Assembly (NCBI RefSeq): GCF_947179515.1
Contig: NC_067481.1
Span: forward strand, 86,801,547 to 86,865,546
Length of the DNA: 64,000 bases
DNA from: Apodemus sylvaticus
Taxonomy: Eukaryota > Chordata > Mammalia > Rodentia > Muridae
Direction of reading: 5' to 3'
Positions 31,741 through 46,530 of this stretch are shown piece after piece. A program made the position numbers and the translations under genes. A model generated the notes under the pieces. The model was not told the origin of the DNA. It ran no database searches and was given only the letters and a program-made list of their open reading frames with translations. Each line of letters starts with the position of its first letter. Position 1 is the first letter of the stretch.

Positions 31741-31751
31741 GATGATATGTG
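31741..31751 (+). repeat. Target-site duplication, right copy (B2)
   Basis: gatgatatgtg, partner of 31545-31555. Confidence 0.88.
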
Positions 31752-33396
31752 CATGCTTTTAAAATACATAAAATACTTTTGGAAAGAAATGAAGTAAAAT
31801 TGATCAGTGATGTAGTTTTATTTTCTGACTGTAACTGCAAAAACCAGCACCACTAAGTGAGGCAAAGATTACCATTTACATGTGAATCTCTCCTTGAAGG
31901 CTTTAATCCTTTTATCTCAGGTCAAGCAAGTGTTCCCTTTTGATGATGATGGGACTCCAACATCATAGACTAGTTCTCTTCCAATCATTTCCCCCCCTGG
32001 TTTCTAAATTCCCTAAGGAAATACCAGGATATGGAGCATTTCTGTAATTCAGAATTGCCTAGAACTCCAAAATAAGTAATGAAAGCTTTACATTTCCTGA
32101 CAACCAGGATGTCACTTATACTCTATGAAGATTTATCAAGGAATTTCTAAATTAACAAAGGATGAATTTATGCTACACCCAGGCTTAAGTGGGAGAAGTA
32201 TACTTCATATAACTGTACTAGACATATGGAAGTTGTGATCTTACCCAGTTAGGAGAGCCTTTCTACCCAGTTGTCCACACCAGCCTAAAGGAGCTTAGTA
32301 AAATTCTATTGCTTGTGGTTTCATGTTTAAAAAAAACAAACAAAACAAAACAACAAATTAACAAAAAAACCCACAAATTTTTAGCCATAATTTATTTCTT
32401 CTAAATCATTCTTTATCTCAATTACTTTATACGTTTCACAAACATCCAAAAATGCTATAGGCAAAAAAGAGAATATTTTAGAATATTTGTAATGATTTAA
32501 AGACTTATTTAGAAAAGAATGAAAAATAGTTTTCACCACATTAAACTTAACTCTCAAAATGATACCATATTCATATTCTTGCATTGCTAACCTTTGCTGT
32601 TATTTTTTAAGGAAAACTATCTTAGATATGTCAGTACAATATATGAAATAGAATACCAAGTATCTGGCTATCCAACTGAATTCAAGCAAATACTTTGCAC
32701 TCTGAATTTGCAGAGTGTTTAATGGGTCTATTTCCCAGTTAATTCTCCATCAACCAAGAAAAATTACCTAACTTGTTAGTAAGGTCAACCATGTAAATTG
32801 ATCACTAAGTAGATGGTTTCTAGATCAGCAATATTTCCTTTATCAACCCAGCAACTTATCAACTCTGGGTCAGTAGGTACTCAATGGGGTTAGACAGATG
32901 ATAAGGGAGAGGGGAGGGATGAGAAGAGGTGATCATTGAAGAAGAGAAGGAGGAGGAAGAAGAGGAGAAAAGAACTATAGAATGAAGAAAATGATGGAGG
33001 GACTGTAAAAATAAATATATCTCCTGCAATGAGCTTTAGAGACAACAGTTGAAAAGGAAGCTGGGGAGAATGCCTTACCTATTTAAATGATCTTTAAATG
33101 TCTCATATTGAATGTTAAGGAAGATTAGAATTTACTTATTATTAATATAAACACTTAATTTCAGGTCTAAATACACATGTGGATATTTAGTTAGTAAATC
33201 ATATTTTAATAACAGCTTCTTTCCCAGGCAAAGCAGTTTTGAAGGATCTATTCTGATCTTAAGAGGTGAAAACTATGGTCTTCCATAGCTGCTTTCTCAC
33301 GAGAGACATTATCAACTCTAGGACAAATATCTATTCCTACTAATTCACAATAGATCACAATTCTACTCATGAGTATTTAAGGAGTTCAAATAACTT
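31752..33396. other. Unassigned non-coding DNA with GA-rich patch
   Basis: A purine-rich GA/GAA patch lies at about 32905-33000. No gene or named repeat recognised in the rest. Confidence 0.5.
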
Positions 33397-33915
33397 TTAT
33401 TATTTTCTTTCTTATTTACATTTCAAATGTTATGCCCCTCTCCCTGTTTCCTCCCTGAAAAATCCCCACCCCATTCCCTCCACCTTCCCCCATGAGAGTA
33501 CTCCCACACCCACCCACCCATCACCCATTCCCCACCCACTGCCCGATTATTTCCATACTCTGGGCCATCAAGCCCTCACAGGACCCAGGGATTCCCATCC
33601 CATTGATGCCAGACAAGGACATCCTCCACCACTTATACAGATGGATCTGTGGATTGCTCCATGTGTATTCTTTGGTTGGTGGTTTAGTTCCTGGGAACTC
33701 TGAGGGATCTGGTTGGTTGATATTGTTGTTCCTTCCATGGGGTTACAAACCTCTTCAGCTCCTTCAGTCCTTCTCCTCTTCCTCCATTGGAGTTCCTGTG
33801 CTCAGTCCATATCTGCATAAGTAAGGATCTGACGGAGCCTCTCAGGACACATCTACATCAGGTTCCTGTCAGCAAGCACTTCCTGGCATCAGCAAGTGTC
33901 TGGGACTGGTAGACG
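33397..33915 (-). mobile_element. L1 3' UTR insertion, 5' truncated
   Basis: The T/A-rich start 'aacttttattattttctttcttatttacatttcaaatgttatg' is the antisense L1 3' end. It is followed by the C-rich 3' UTR, 'ctctgggccatcaagccctcacaggacccag', 'gacatcctccaccacttatacagatgg', 'ctttggttggtggtttagt', 'cttcagctccttcagtccttctcctcttcctccattgg', 'agcctctcaggacacatctacatcaggttcctgtcagcaagc' and 'gtgtctgggactggt'. This is a mouse L1 3' UTR type. The 110-codon plus-strand frame at 33492-33824 is antisense UTR, not a gene. Confidence 0.93.
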
Positions 33916-34084
33916 TGAAACACATATTTTAAAGACAGGACCTCTTATGAACCTGAACAGCTGCTTTTAAATAGTTCTAGAGATTTTTTTCCTTTATGTG
34001 GTAGGGTGTTCTGCATTGTAAATAGGTACCAATACAATGCATCCTACAGTCAATTGGTAAGAAACCTGGTTTTCACATTTGTTA

Positions 34085-34222
34085 TGTATGTGAGATACAG
34101 TCTCCTATAGATCAGATTGGTATCCAACTCTATAAGCAGCATATTGACCTTGAACTCATGATCCTCCTACCTCTATATCTCAGGTACTATGATTTACAGT
34201 ATACACCATCACTCCAATACAG
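34085..34222 (-). mobile_element. B1-type SINE, diverged
   Basis: Antisense B1-like: 'gagatacagtctcctatagatcagattggtatccaactctataagc', 'gaccttgaactcatgatcctcctacctctatatctcaggtactatgatttacagtatacaccatcac'. Order and spacing match B1 and its older relatives. Confidence 0.6.
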
Positions 34223-34431
34223 TGCTTTTATGGACACAATTACTATTAATTTGAGAGATGAATCTGTTTAAACACCTTTATTGAGATTGTGAGGACAAGC
34301 CCTCTCCTGACACTACAAGAAGTACTGTATTATTATAAACTCTAAGGTCTTGTATTGTGTTTTGTATTTCACATTTATATTTCGTGCTGCTTTCTCAGTG
34401 ATTAGAATATTATCAGAAGCAAATACATTGG

Positions 34432-34515
34432 GTCTGGGAAAAAGCTCAGTCGATAAAGTGCTTGCATGAAAAGCATGAGACCCTGAATTGGAGCTCTAGA
34501 ACTCATCTTAAAAAA
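34432..34515 (+). mobile_element. B4/ID-type SINE fragment
   Basis: The tRNA-ID head 'gggaaaaagctcagtcgataaagtgcttgcatgaaaagcatgagaccctga' is recognisable, followed by A-rich text. The B1-like half is missing. Confidence 0.65.
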
Positions 34516-34816
34516 AACTGACAATGTCATGCCGTATTTTTCCATAATATTGACCTTATTTTGTTATATTATTAATTAAATTAACATTATCCATTAAATT
34601 AATTAAATAGAATCAACTAAAAACTGTATATGGTTTTTCTTCTCTCTTTTCATCCTACAAATTCTTTTGGGATATATTTGATTCCAGTTTAGTGATTTTA
34701 TATATTTCCTGAATATGTGAAAACATGGGTACTTGAGTCAGTATCTGTTTCTTGTACCTTTTCTTGGGTTCTTTTCCTTCTTTTAGTTTTATTCAATTCT
34801 GATAGATTTTGCTTTA
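34516..34816. other. Unassigned AT-rich non-coding DNA
   Basis: Rich in TTAATTAA-type strings (34565-34610). No repeat family recognised. Confidence 0.45.
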
Positions 34817-35262
34817 TCTTTTTTCCATTTTTATTGGTTATTTTATTAATTTACATTTCAAATGTTATCCTCCTTCCCAGTTTTCCCCTCCACAATCCCC
34901 CATCCCCTCCCTACTCCCCCTGCCTCTGTGAGGATGCTCCCCTACCTGCCCACCCATTCCTGCCTCAGTACCCTAGCATTCCCCTACACTGGGTCAATGA
35001 GCCTCCATAGGACCAAGGGGCTTCCTTCTCAGTTATGTCCACTAAGGCAATCCTCTGCTACATATCCAACTGGAGTCATGGGTGCCCTCATGTGTATTCT
35101 TTAGTTGGTGGTTTAGTCTGTGGTGGTTTGGGGGGGTCTGGTTGGTGAATACTGTTCTTCCTATGCTGTTGTAACCCCCTTCAGCTCCTACAGTCCTTGC
35201 CCTAACTTCTCCATTGGGGTCCCCAAGCTCAGGCCAATGTTTGACTGTCAGGATCCAGTCAT
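34817..35262 (-). mobile_element. L1 3' UTR insertion, 5' truncated
   Basis: Antisense L1 3' end: 'ttattggttattttattaatttacatttcaaatgttatcc', then the C-rich UTR, 'ccctagcattcccctacactgggtcaatgagcctccataggaccaaggggcttcc', 'tattctttagttggtggtttagt' and 'cagctcctacagtccttgccctaacttctccattggggtcc'. It is the same general type as 33397-33915 but a separate copy with its own 3' end. The frames across it are antisense UTR. Confidence 0.93.
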
Positions 35263-37852
<2,590 letters not shown>

Positions 37853-38055
37853 GCCCATGTGTTTATTCCCCTTATTTATTTAGGTGGGTAGTATGTGAGA
37901 GAGAGTATACTTACACTCATGTCATGATACACGGGTGTACCTCAGAAGATAACTTAGAGAAGTGTTTTCTTTTTTTTTTTATTACATGGGTTCTGGGAAT
38001 TAAACTAAGGTTTTCAGGCTTATCGGTAAACATCTTTTAACTGATGAAAATCAAT
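37853..38055 (-). mobile_element. tRNA-derived SINE (B3/B4 class), diverged
   Basis: Antisense features: 'ctcagaagataacttagagaagtgttttct', a T11 run, 'acatgggttctgggaattaaactaaggttttcaggcttatcggtaaacatcttttaactga'. The last part corresponds to the B-box and A-box half of a tRNA-derived rodent SINE. Confidence 0.6.
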
Positions 38056-38093
38056 CTCACCTACCTGAGTCCATGAATTAATCTTTTATGTCT

Positions 38094-38150
38094 TGATTAT
38101 TATTATTATTATTATTATTGTTGTTGTTGTTGTTATTATTATTGTTATAG
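38094..38150. repeat. (ATT)n(GTT)n trinucleotide microsatellite
   Basis: ATT units at 38094-38119 pass into GTT units (38119-38133) and back to ATT. It sits at the tail end of the next antisense SINE. Confidence 0.93.
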
Positions 38151-38345
38151 ATGTGTGTATGTGTGTTATGTGTGTCTGGTTTTTTTTTTTTTTGCATGTT
38201 CCCAGAGATCCTGTGTGGGGGAAGGAGGCCAATGTTGTGAAGTCAGTTCTCAACTTCACTTTGACATGGGTTCCAAGGATCAAACTCATTCCCCTGGAGT
38301 CACATAGTAGCCACTAAAACATACTGAACTATCATATTGGCACCA
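38151..38345 (-). mobile_element. tRNA-derived SINE (B3/B4 class), diverged
   Basis: A second copy of the same kind, about 300 bases from the first: 'gaggccaatgttgtgaagtcagttctcaacttcactttgacatgggttccaaggatcaaactcattcccctgg'. It has a T-run at 38181-38194. Confidence 0.6.
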
Positions 38346-39134
38346 ATTATAATGTTGAAAATAAGCTGTCAAGGAAATCAGGGAGTATAAACCTGTGGTA
38401 GTGAGACTAAAGGAAAGAGGGAGAAGAGAAAAAAAGATAGTAGGAAAGAGAAATAGGGAAAATGATTAGTGATTCTCTTTTAATTCATTGACCACAACTG
38501 AATGATATTAGAAAGAATGACCATTATAAAATTAAGTGTTATGATTCTATCACCCCGACACCATATGTATATTATGATGATCAAGATTTTGTTTGCCTTT
38601 TAATCAATTTTATCACATGCTTAGAGCAGATCAACATTTTAGCTATAGTGACAAATTAGGAATAAACATTGCACTTTAAAATTATTTAAGCTTACTATAA
38701 TTTGCTAATATTTATTTAAAAGAGGAAATACACCATTAGCTGTGCTCCTAATTAAAAAAATCACAGTATCTTTATACAGGTTGAGTTAATTAAATCTGGA
38801 TCAGAGATGTCATAGTGAATTAATTATCCAAATTGTTTGTGAATAAAATCATCCTATTATGGTAAACATAGTTTAAACTTTCAAGTACACACATTTTTCA
38901 TGACAAATATTTCAACAAATAGTTTCTTAGATTCTCCCAGATGACCTAGAAAGAAGTGGGGGTGGAAGGATTTAATTTTCAGCAAAATTTTCTTCTGTAA
39001 AAAAAATCTGTGAAATGTTTTCTTGATTAAATAATATAAAGCAAGAAAAATTATATAAGAATTGCTTTCTAAATAATTGCTGAACTGCTCTCAATCTACC
39101 TAGAATGCTAACATGATTATCTATAAAAAATGTA
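38346..39134. other. Repeat-free AT-rich DNA, candidate conserved element inside
   Basis: 38640-38840 carries several TAATTA/TTAATTAA strings ('cctaattaaaaaaatcac', 'gagttaattaaatctgg', 'gaattaattatcc') in repeat-free context, a texture often seen in developmental enhancers. This is a guess from composition only. Confidence 0.3.
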
Positions 39135-39285
39135 TATTAGTGAGCATTTATGTGAGAATATGCCACACATGTGCCTTGCCTGTAGACGCCAGAAGATCCC
39201 ATGCAGCTGAAGTTTCAAGTAGTTGTGAGCTCCCCTGATGTGAATATTGAAAAGAACGCTGTGGCCCTCTGGAAGAGGTGGGAGT
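39135..39285 (-). mobile_element. B3-type SINE, diverged
   Basis: Antisense B3: 'ccacacatgtgccttgcctgtagacgccagaagatcccatgcagctgaag', 'agttgtgagctcccctgatgtgaat', 'gtggccctctggaagag'. Several internal indels. Confidence 0.6.
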
Positions 39286-40934
39286 ATATTTAGCCATTGT
39301 TGCAGCCCCAGAGCTAAGTTATAGATTGATCTTTGATAACTTGTTCTTTGATGATTTGTAAAAATCAAAGAATCATTTCTTTCTTTCTTTCTGTATTTTT
39401 TTCCTCAAGGTAAGATATAAAATTTATAAAATGTCTGTTGATATTTCCCCAAACATAAATTTAGCAGATTTTGAATGCATAGCTTATCAGTGCATATATA
39501 AGCATATTATAGCAGTTTACCAAAGAGAAATATTTTATACAAGAAAAGTCAAAAATATGCTCACAGGTAAGTGCCTAGCTTAAATATGGTTTTGTCAAGC
39601 TTGATTTATTAAAATGAGAATTTCTTTCTGTCGAAGATTGCAGTATAACTATGCTAAGCACAACAGTTTCTTCAGAGAGTGCATTTATGGCAACTCAAAC
39701 TTATTTATTTTAACAATGAAGACAGAGGCAATAAAAAACAAAAACAGGAAAACATATGCTTGAGAATTGAAACCTAATCATTGTTATACTTGATAAAATT
39801 ACTAACTTACATAATTCTTTCTCATTTAATTTCGATCAACCATGTGCTCTCGTATAGAAAAAGAATATGCAGGTGGGTCATGTATGACCCACTATTTAGC
39901 ATCATACTATTTGTAGATAACTACATTTGCACAATGTATGATGCATTTAATTTGCATTTTAAAATGCAAACCGGGAATTCCACTGTAGGTTAAACATGAA
40001 AATTAATTGTGTTCAGTATACCTTTAGAAGTGAGTAATACAGAAGTGTTCAACAAAATACACCTTAAGAACTATCATTTATCCTGAAGCAGATATATTAT
40101 TCTCCTTCCTTTTGTTAACATTACTGAGGTAGATGACATTGTGGTGAAACCACTGAACACTTTATTGCCTCATTGTGGTTGGAATACAAATAGTTCTGCA
40201 CTATGGGGAAGACAACAGCAACTCATGGACCCTCGAGATATGTGAACACTGTGGCTTATCTAATGAAAATCTATTTTATAAGACATCTCTGTGTCATTAA
40301 TATACTTTTAAATTTTCTGTAGTAATTTATTTGAAACCATTGAAAGCAATTCTGTATTTTTCTACAAAGCAAACCAATTTTTGTAGATAGAGACCAATGT
40401 GGCATTTTTATATGTCAGCATTATATTATGTGTTAGAAAAATATAGAAATCCCTCCATAAATTTAAATAGGGCATGTCAAACTTATCAGTTACGAGAACA
40501 AGGAACTAATGATACATGGAGGAAAATACTAGAAATTGGATTTCAAGTTTAGAGAAATTATAAAGAATCCACATGTTAACAGGTCAAAGATAAAATAAAG
40601 TAACTAATTGTATTACGTAAAATGCATGTTTATTGTCATTTCTTATTGATAATAATGACATCAGAAGTCTTACATAATATAGAAAGTTACAAAAGGAAAA
40701 TATATTCTAACATATATTTTATGGGATTAGAAATAAATATGTCTGTAGCTATTCAACTATATAACATGAGCATCAAGAATCCTGGATAAAATTATTAGAA
40801 TTGCCTTTTTAAAGATTACACATTCATATTAAAAGTTACTTCTAACATATTTTAATTAAAGAAAGCAAAATAAGTCATGGCCAGTTCTACTAGTGAACAC
40901 TTGTATAGAATCTATTCCCTGCCTCTACATTTCT
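39286..40934. other. Unassigned AT-rich non-coding DNA
   Basis: No gene or named repeat recognised. Confidence 0.5.
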
Positions 40935-41160
40935 TAGCACGTTAGTTAATGTAACTAAATAAATTCACAGTTGAACTTACAAAATAACCCTGTGAAGTGG
41001 ATATATGGTGGGTTGAAACTACTGTCTCAGTTTACGCACTAGGGGAACAGCATAGAAAAGTAAAATTTTCTGTGTTAAATTCTCACAGATAGGAGATGAT
41101 AGAAACAAATTATGAACCTTGGAAACCCATGACCCCAGATGGCACATTCTTGCTTCCTTA
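40935..41160 (+). mobile_element. MIR-like remnant
   Basis: 'cttacaaaataaccctgtgaagtggatat', 'tgtctcagtttacgcactaggggaacagcatagaaaagtaaaattttc' and a later 'ccatgaccccag' follow the MIR order (5' part to tail). Highly diverged, as expected for MIR. Confidence 0.55.
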
Positions 41161-43574
41161 TTAGAGCCTCTTTCAACAGGTCCCCAGAAAAGTTCACAGA
41201 AAATAGCTGATTATAAACCCAGATAACATCACTGATTTTTCTGAAAACAAATAATCTTTACAAATTAATTATTTAGACTTTTAAGGAAATTTCCATTTTG
41301 AATCTGCATATACTTTTTAATAAAATGTTTGGTGCAATATAACCTAAAAGTCCTTGATTGCACCAAAAAGTAATGAAACTTTCTGAGTGAACTGACTGAA
41401 AATTCTAAGCAAGCTATTTAATCAAGAACAGACAAGAGTGTGTCATTAAATCAGCAGTGGGATTCTTTTCCTCAGGCTGATGTGCCGTGGCTCAGTCAAT
41501 AGCAAGTACAATTATCTTTAACCTGAGGACATATATTAATAAGAAGCCGTCAACTTCGGGTGTTAGATCTTCTTCTGAATATACCTGCGAAAAAAAGATG
41601 GATATGAATAAAAAGGTTTATAGAGGTATGGAAATAATAATTGTGTATTCTCAGTTGTTGAAGGTATTGAGAAAAGTTGCCAAGCCATCGCACATCAAAC
41701 TTGTCATCAGTTTCATCCCAACGGATGGCACTAGTGATGCACTCACAGACATGATCTGCTTCACCGCCTTCTTCCATTAACATTTAACATTTCTAGAGAA
41801 ATAAACTGTAGTCAAATATATGTAGCAAATTAAAGCAGAGACGAAGAGATTAATTCTTAACTGTGCACACATATAGTATTTAGGCATATTAGCCTTCTTG
41901 GGGAGAAGTAGTTGACCTGTAATCTATGTGTGTTTCAAAACTAATGTGTGCACATATGTTTACATGTTTTTTGTGACTGAGCCTGGATAAGTATGCATGT
42001 GTGAATGTGTGCATAGTGCATGGTGTTTTCCAAGACTAAAGTTCACAGCTTTCAAAAGATTTTTTCTAGTGCATATGGTTGCCAAAATGTTTGCTATTCC
42101 ATATACTCTAGGGGAAAGTATGGTCGAAATTAGTTCATGATATTAAATGTATAGCACTTGAACAAAAATAAAATCCAAACTTGAAGTAAAATAGAATAAA
42201 TTAATAACTAGAAGAAAATATATAATATTAATGTGAGAACTTTATGTTCATGAGCTATTAAGATTTATTTAGGGTCATGCTAATGTTATGATCCTGTGAA
42301 CTGGATTGCATTAAATGCAATTATGAATAATACTATATCTGATATTTGCTTTATTTACATAAAATATTTCAAATACATACACTGAAAAATCTTATATTGC
42401 TTATGCAATCAAGAAGTATAGAGACATTGTTCACTATAAAGATTCATGTTAGATAGTAAATTATTTTAGTTTGTCAGTCTTTACTGTGTATTTGGAAATA
42501 TAGGATGACTTTTATGTCACTCGCGAATGAGGAATGAAGCTAAAGCAAATGCAGTTTGGCTAGTCTAGCATTTACTCAAAGCTGCACAAATACTTTATAA
42601 AATTCATATGCAAAACCATCTGGACAAGTGGGAACAGCAGTTTGGTGGTGTTATATAAACTTACCATTTATATTAAAGTCACATGAGCTTGTGCTATAAA
42701 GGTTTCTGTGGATGTCAAGAGGATAAAAAGCTCAAACACGGGAGGAAAGAGGATGTTTTCATTAGAAGGGGATACTTAAGGCTCTGGTGTTACTTCCTTA
42801 TTAGATGCTTTCAAGACTCGATTTTCTGTACTGAACATGTGAACATAATACCTGAGTCATTTTAAATTGCCACACTTATGAAAGAACCATTGTCCTAAAA
42901 AGAAATCTGAATAAAAGCCTGCTGTGTTGAACCTTCTGGTGATCCACTTCAGGATTAAAATCATAAAGCCTTCAATAATTCCCCTTATACCCGAAGCTTA
43001 TGAAAGTTAAGTTTTCCCAGAAGATTAGGAATGGGCAGTAGGCTAATTTTATACATTTTTAACTTATAAATGAAGCATCATATCCTCTTTTTGATCTTCT
43101 GAATGTTGAAGCAATAATAAATAATAAAGGTGTTTATACTTCACAAAAGTTCAACATCATCAGATGTTTAATTAACATGAAACATTGTTATTATTTATTA
43201 TGGTTTTATTTCCCTTCTATTTTCTCTTTAAACAAATTATCAGTCTTTCACAGCTAATTATGCAAGGAAAATGTTAAAAGGGATGGAAAGTATGACATTA
43301 TAACAAATAAACATAGCAAGGTGATGTGATCAGCAAAGCACTCCACATCCCAGAGAGCTCTGGGCAAACTGAAGAGACAGAGATAAAGAAGATATGCTGA
43401 ATGCTGAGCACTGACAAAAATTTTTAGGAATAAGGTAATTAGTGTTATAGCCAAGCCTGACACCTATCTACTGGGCTTTAGTGTGAAAATAGACCTTTGC
43501 ATCTGATATTTCTATGACACCATTTTGTAAGGGTCTTGATGCTAAAAGACTTAAAATCAGTAATATGGGTGATA
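41161..43574. other. Repeat-poor AT-rich non-coding DNA, 2.4 kb
   Basis: No named repeat recognised except a weak TG-rich, SINE-like patch at 41940-42030. 41440-41560 and 42500-42740 keep a few CpGs and look unique. The two overlapping frames at 41487-41783 are on opposite strands with no family resemblance. Confidence 0.5.
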
Positions 43575-44718
43575 GCTATTCACTAAAATCAAAGCTAAAA
43601 ATCACATGGTATGCACTCACTGTCAAGTGGATATTAACCCCAAAGCACAGAATACCCATGATACAACTCATAGACCATATGAAGCTTAGAGAGAAGGATG
43701 TCCAAAGTGTGGCTGCTTCAGTCTTAATTAGAAGGGAGAAGCAATAATAATCATGGGAGGGGAGGACCTGAGAGGAAGAGAGGAGAAGGAGAGGGAGAAA
43801 AGGGAGCAGGATCAGGTATGGAAGAGACAGGAGAGAAGTACAGAGAAAATGAATACAAATATGTAGACCGGGGGTGGTGGGGCTGGGAACAGAAGAACCA
43901 GTAGAAAATCTCAGACACTGGGGAAACTAGAGGTTCCCAGGACCCAAGGAGCATGACATTACCTGAAATAACATACAGAGGGAAGATAGAACCTGAAGAG
44001 ACCACTTCCAGTAGATAGGCATGGTTCCCAGTTGAGGGATGGTGCCAACCACTCTTCTACAAATTTTTAACTCAAAACTGTGCCTGTCTAAAGGAAATAG
44101 GGGGACAAAAAATGGAGCAGAGGCTGAAGTAAAGGCCATCCACAGACCAACCCTTGTTGGGATCCCTCCTATCTGCAGACACCAAACCCTATCACTATTG
44201 CTGATGCAAAGAACTGCTTGCTGACAGGAGTCTGGTTATAGCTGTCCTTTTAGAGGCTCTGCCAGGACCTGACTAATACAGAGGCTGATACTCAAAACCA
44301 GCAATTGGCATGAGCCCAGCGACCCCAATAGAAGAGTTAGGGGAAAGGACTGAAGGGGATGAAAGGGACTGTAGCCCCATAGGAAGAATGACAATATCAT
44401 CTAACCAGACCTGCCCCCCGCCCCGAGCTCCCAGGGACTAAACCACCACCAGAAGAGTATACATGGATTGGTCCATGTCTCCAGCTACATATGCAGCAGA
44501 GGTTTGCCTTATGTGGGGGAGGGGAGGCCCTTGGCCCTGTGGAGGCTTGATGTTCCAGCTTAGGAGGTTGACAGAGGGGTAAGGTGGAAGTGAGTGGTTA
44601 GGCGATCATGCTCATAGAGGAGGAAGGGAGGGGGATGCTGTGGAAGTTTGTTTAGGGGAGACCTAGAAGGGGGACATTTAAAATGAAAATAAATAAAATA
44701 ACCAATAAAATACACAAG
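43575..44718 (+). mobile_element. L1 3' end: last ORF2 codons and full 3' UTR
   Basis: A plus-strand L1, one of only two in that orientation. It starts near the ORF2 C-terminus ('acatggtatgcactcactgtcaagtggatattaacc'), then 'cagaatacccatgatacaactcatagaccatatgaagctta', a purine-rich tract at 43740-43840, 'ggccatccacagacca', 'cactattgctgatgcaaagaactgcttgctgacaggag', 'gaggctctgccaggacctgactaatacagaggctgatactc', 'gccccataggaagaatgacaatatcat', 'gagctcccagggactaaaccacca' and the end 'catttaaaatgaaaataaataaaataaccaataaaa'. That is the full landmark series of a mouse-type 3' UTR. Minus-strand frames across it are UTR noise. Confidence 0.93.
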
Positions 44719-44861
44719 ACAGTAAAATATTTATATTGGTGACCCTTTTAACTTGGTGGTTCCTCACATATATTTATCATATCTATTAATTGATATCATT
44801 TGATTCTAAACCACTAGCATAGTTAGAAATATTTGAATTCTTGGATTGATATACATGATTT

Positions 44862-45052
44862 ATTAGTACTTTGTCTGCATGTGTGTCTGTGAACTATATG
44901 AATGCCTATTACCATCCGAGGACAGAAAAAGGCATAGCACCCCCTGAGCTGGAATTACAGATGGTTCTGAGCTACCACATGCATGCTGGGAATCAAACCC
45001 ATGTCCTCTGCAGAACAGTCAGTGCCCTTAACTGCTAAGACAGCTCTGAAAT
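44862..45052 (-). mobile_element. B3-type SINE
   Basis: Antisense B3: 'gtctgcatgtgtgtctgtgaactatatgaatgcc', 'gagctggaattacagatggttctgagctaccacatgcatgctgggaatcaaacccatgtcctctgcagaacagtcagtgcccttaactgctaag'. Near full length. Confidence 0.82.
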
Positions 45053-45398
45053 CGCAACATACATGTTTTGTTTTGAATGCTGTATGATTTATATCTTTAA
45101 ACTAACCATAGGCCTGATCACCAGCCTCTGATGCCAATAGGATGTGAGAGAAGCTTTAGGATCTGTTAGCTATCTCTTCAAGGGGATACTGTAACACAGT
45201 TACTCATCCTTTCCTTTTTAGTTTTCATGAGCCAAGCAGATTTGCCTCATTGCAAGTCCCCTGCCTAAGTTGTCCTTCTCTACAGGACAAAACAATGAGG
45301 CCAAATAGTGTGTCCTGAAACTCTAAAAGCACGAGTTAAAATAACAAGTTATCTTACTTATTGCATCACAAACACAGAAGCAACTGAGGCATAACATT
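45053..45398. other. Unassigned non-coding DNA
   Basis: Nothing recognisable. Confidence 0.45.
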
Positions 45399-46530
45399 TC
45401 TATATATTTTTATTTTATTTTTTATTGATATATTCTTTATTTACATTTCAGATGATTTCCCCTTTTCTGGGTCCCCACTCCCCACAAGTCTCATAAGCCC
45501 TCTTCCCTCCCCCTGTTCCTCCATCTACCCCTTCCTGCTTCCCTGTTCTGGAATTCTCCTATAGTCTTGCACTGAGTCTTTCCAGAACCAGGGGCCACTC
45601 CTCCATTCTTTTTGGACACCATTTAATATGTTGATTATGTCTTGGGTATTCAAAGTTTCTAGGCTAATATCCATTTATCAGTGAGTGCATACCATGATTA
45701 ATCTTTTGAGTCTGGGTTACCTCACTTCGTATGATGTTCTCCAGCTCCATTCATTTGTCTAAGAATTTCATGAATTCATTGTTTCTAATGGCTGAATAAT
45801 ACTCCATTGTGTAAATATACCACATTTTTGGTATCCATTCCTCCGTTGAAGGACACCTGGATTCTTTCCAGCTTCTGGCTACTACAAATAGGGCTGCTAT
45901 GAACATAGTGGAGCATGTGTCCTTATTGCATGCTGAAGAATCCTCTGGGTATATGCCCAGGAGTGGTATAACAGGTTCCTCAGGAAGTGTCATGCCCAGT
46001 TTTCTGAGGAACCACCAGACTGATTTCCAAAGTGGTTGCACCATCTTGCAATGTCACCAGCTGTGGAGGAGTGTTCCTCTTTCTCCACATCCTCACCAAC
46101 ACCTGCTGTCTCCTGAGTTTTTGACCTTAGCCATTCTGATTGGTGTGAGGTGAAATCTCAGGGTTGTTTTGATTTGCATTTCCCTAATGATTAATGATGT
46201 TGAACATTTCTTAAGGTGTTTCTCAGCCCTCTGAAGTTCTTCATGTGAAAATTCTTTGTTTAGCTCCATACCCCACTTTTTAATGGGGTTATTTGGTTCT
46301 CTGGGTTCTACCCTCTTGAGTTCTTTGTATATATTAGATATTAGCCCTCTGTCAGATTTAGGGTTGGTGAAGATCTTTTCCCAATCTGTTGGTTGATGTT
46401 TTGTCCTTTTGACAGTGTCCTTTGCCTTACAGAAACTTTGTAGTTTTATGAGGTCCCATTTGTCAATTCTTGATCTTAGAGCGTAAGCTATTGGTTTCTA
46501 TTCAGGAAGATTTCCCCTGTGCCCATGTCC
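45399..46530 (-). pseudogene. L1 no. 3: ORF2 C-terminus and 3' UTR, not inverted
   Basis: A co-linear 5'-truncated L1 on the minus strand. ORF2 runs from 46530 to the usual stop at about 45664, with broken frames. Readable parts include 'MVQPLWKSVWWFLRKLG', 'PVIPLLGIYPEDSSACNKDTCSTMFIAALFVVARSWKESRCPSTEEWIPKMWYIYTMEYYSAIRNNEFMKFLDK' (46044-45751). The 3' UTR and A-rich tail end near 45420. Candidate target duplications are tctatatatttt (45399-45410) and tctatatttt (46537-46546), differing by one TA step. This copy shows the unrearranged order of the same region that is inverted in L1 no. 1 and no. 2. Confidence 0.95.

Noticed and set aside
33492..33824. 110-codon Pro/His/Leu-rich frame
   Set aside because: It is the antisense of an L1 3' UTR.
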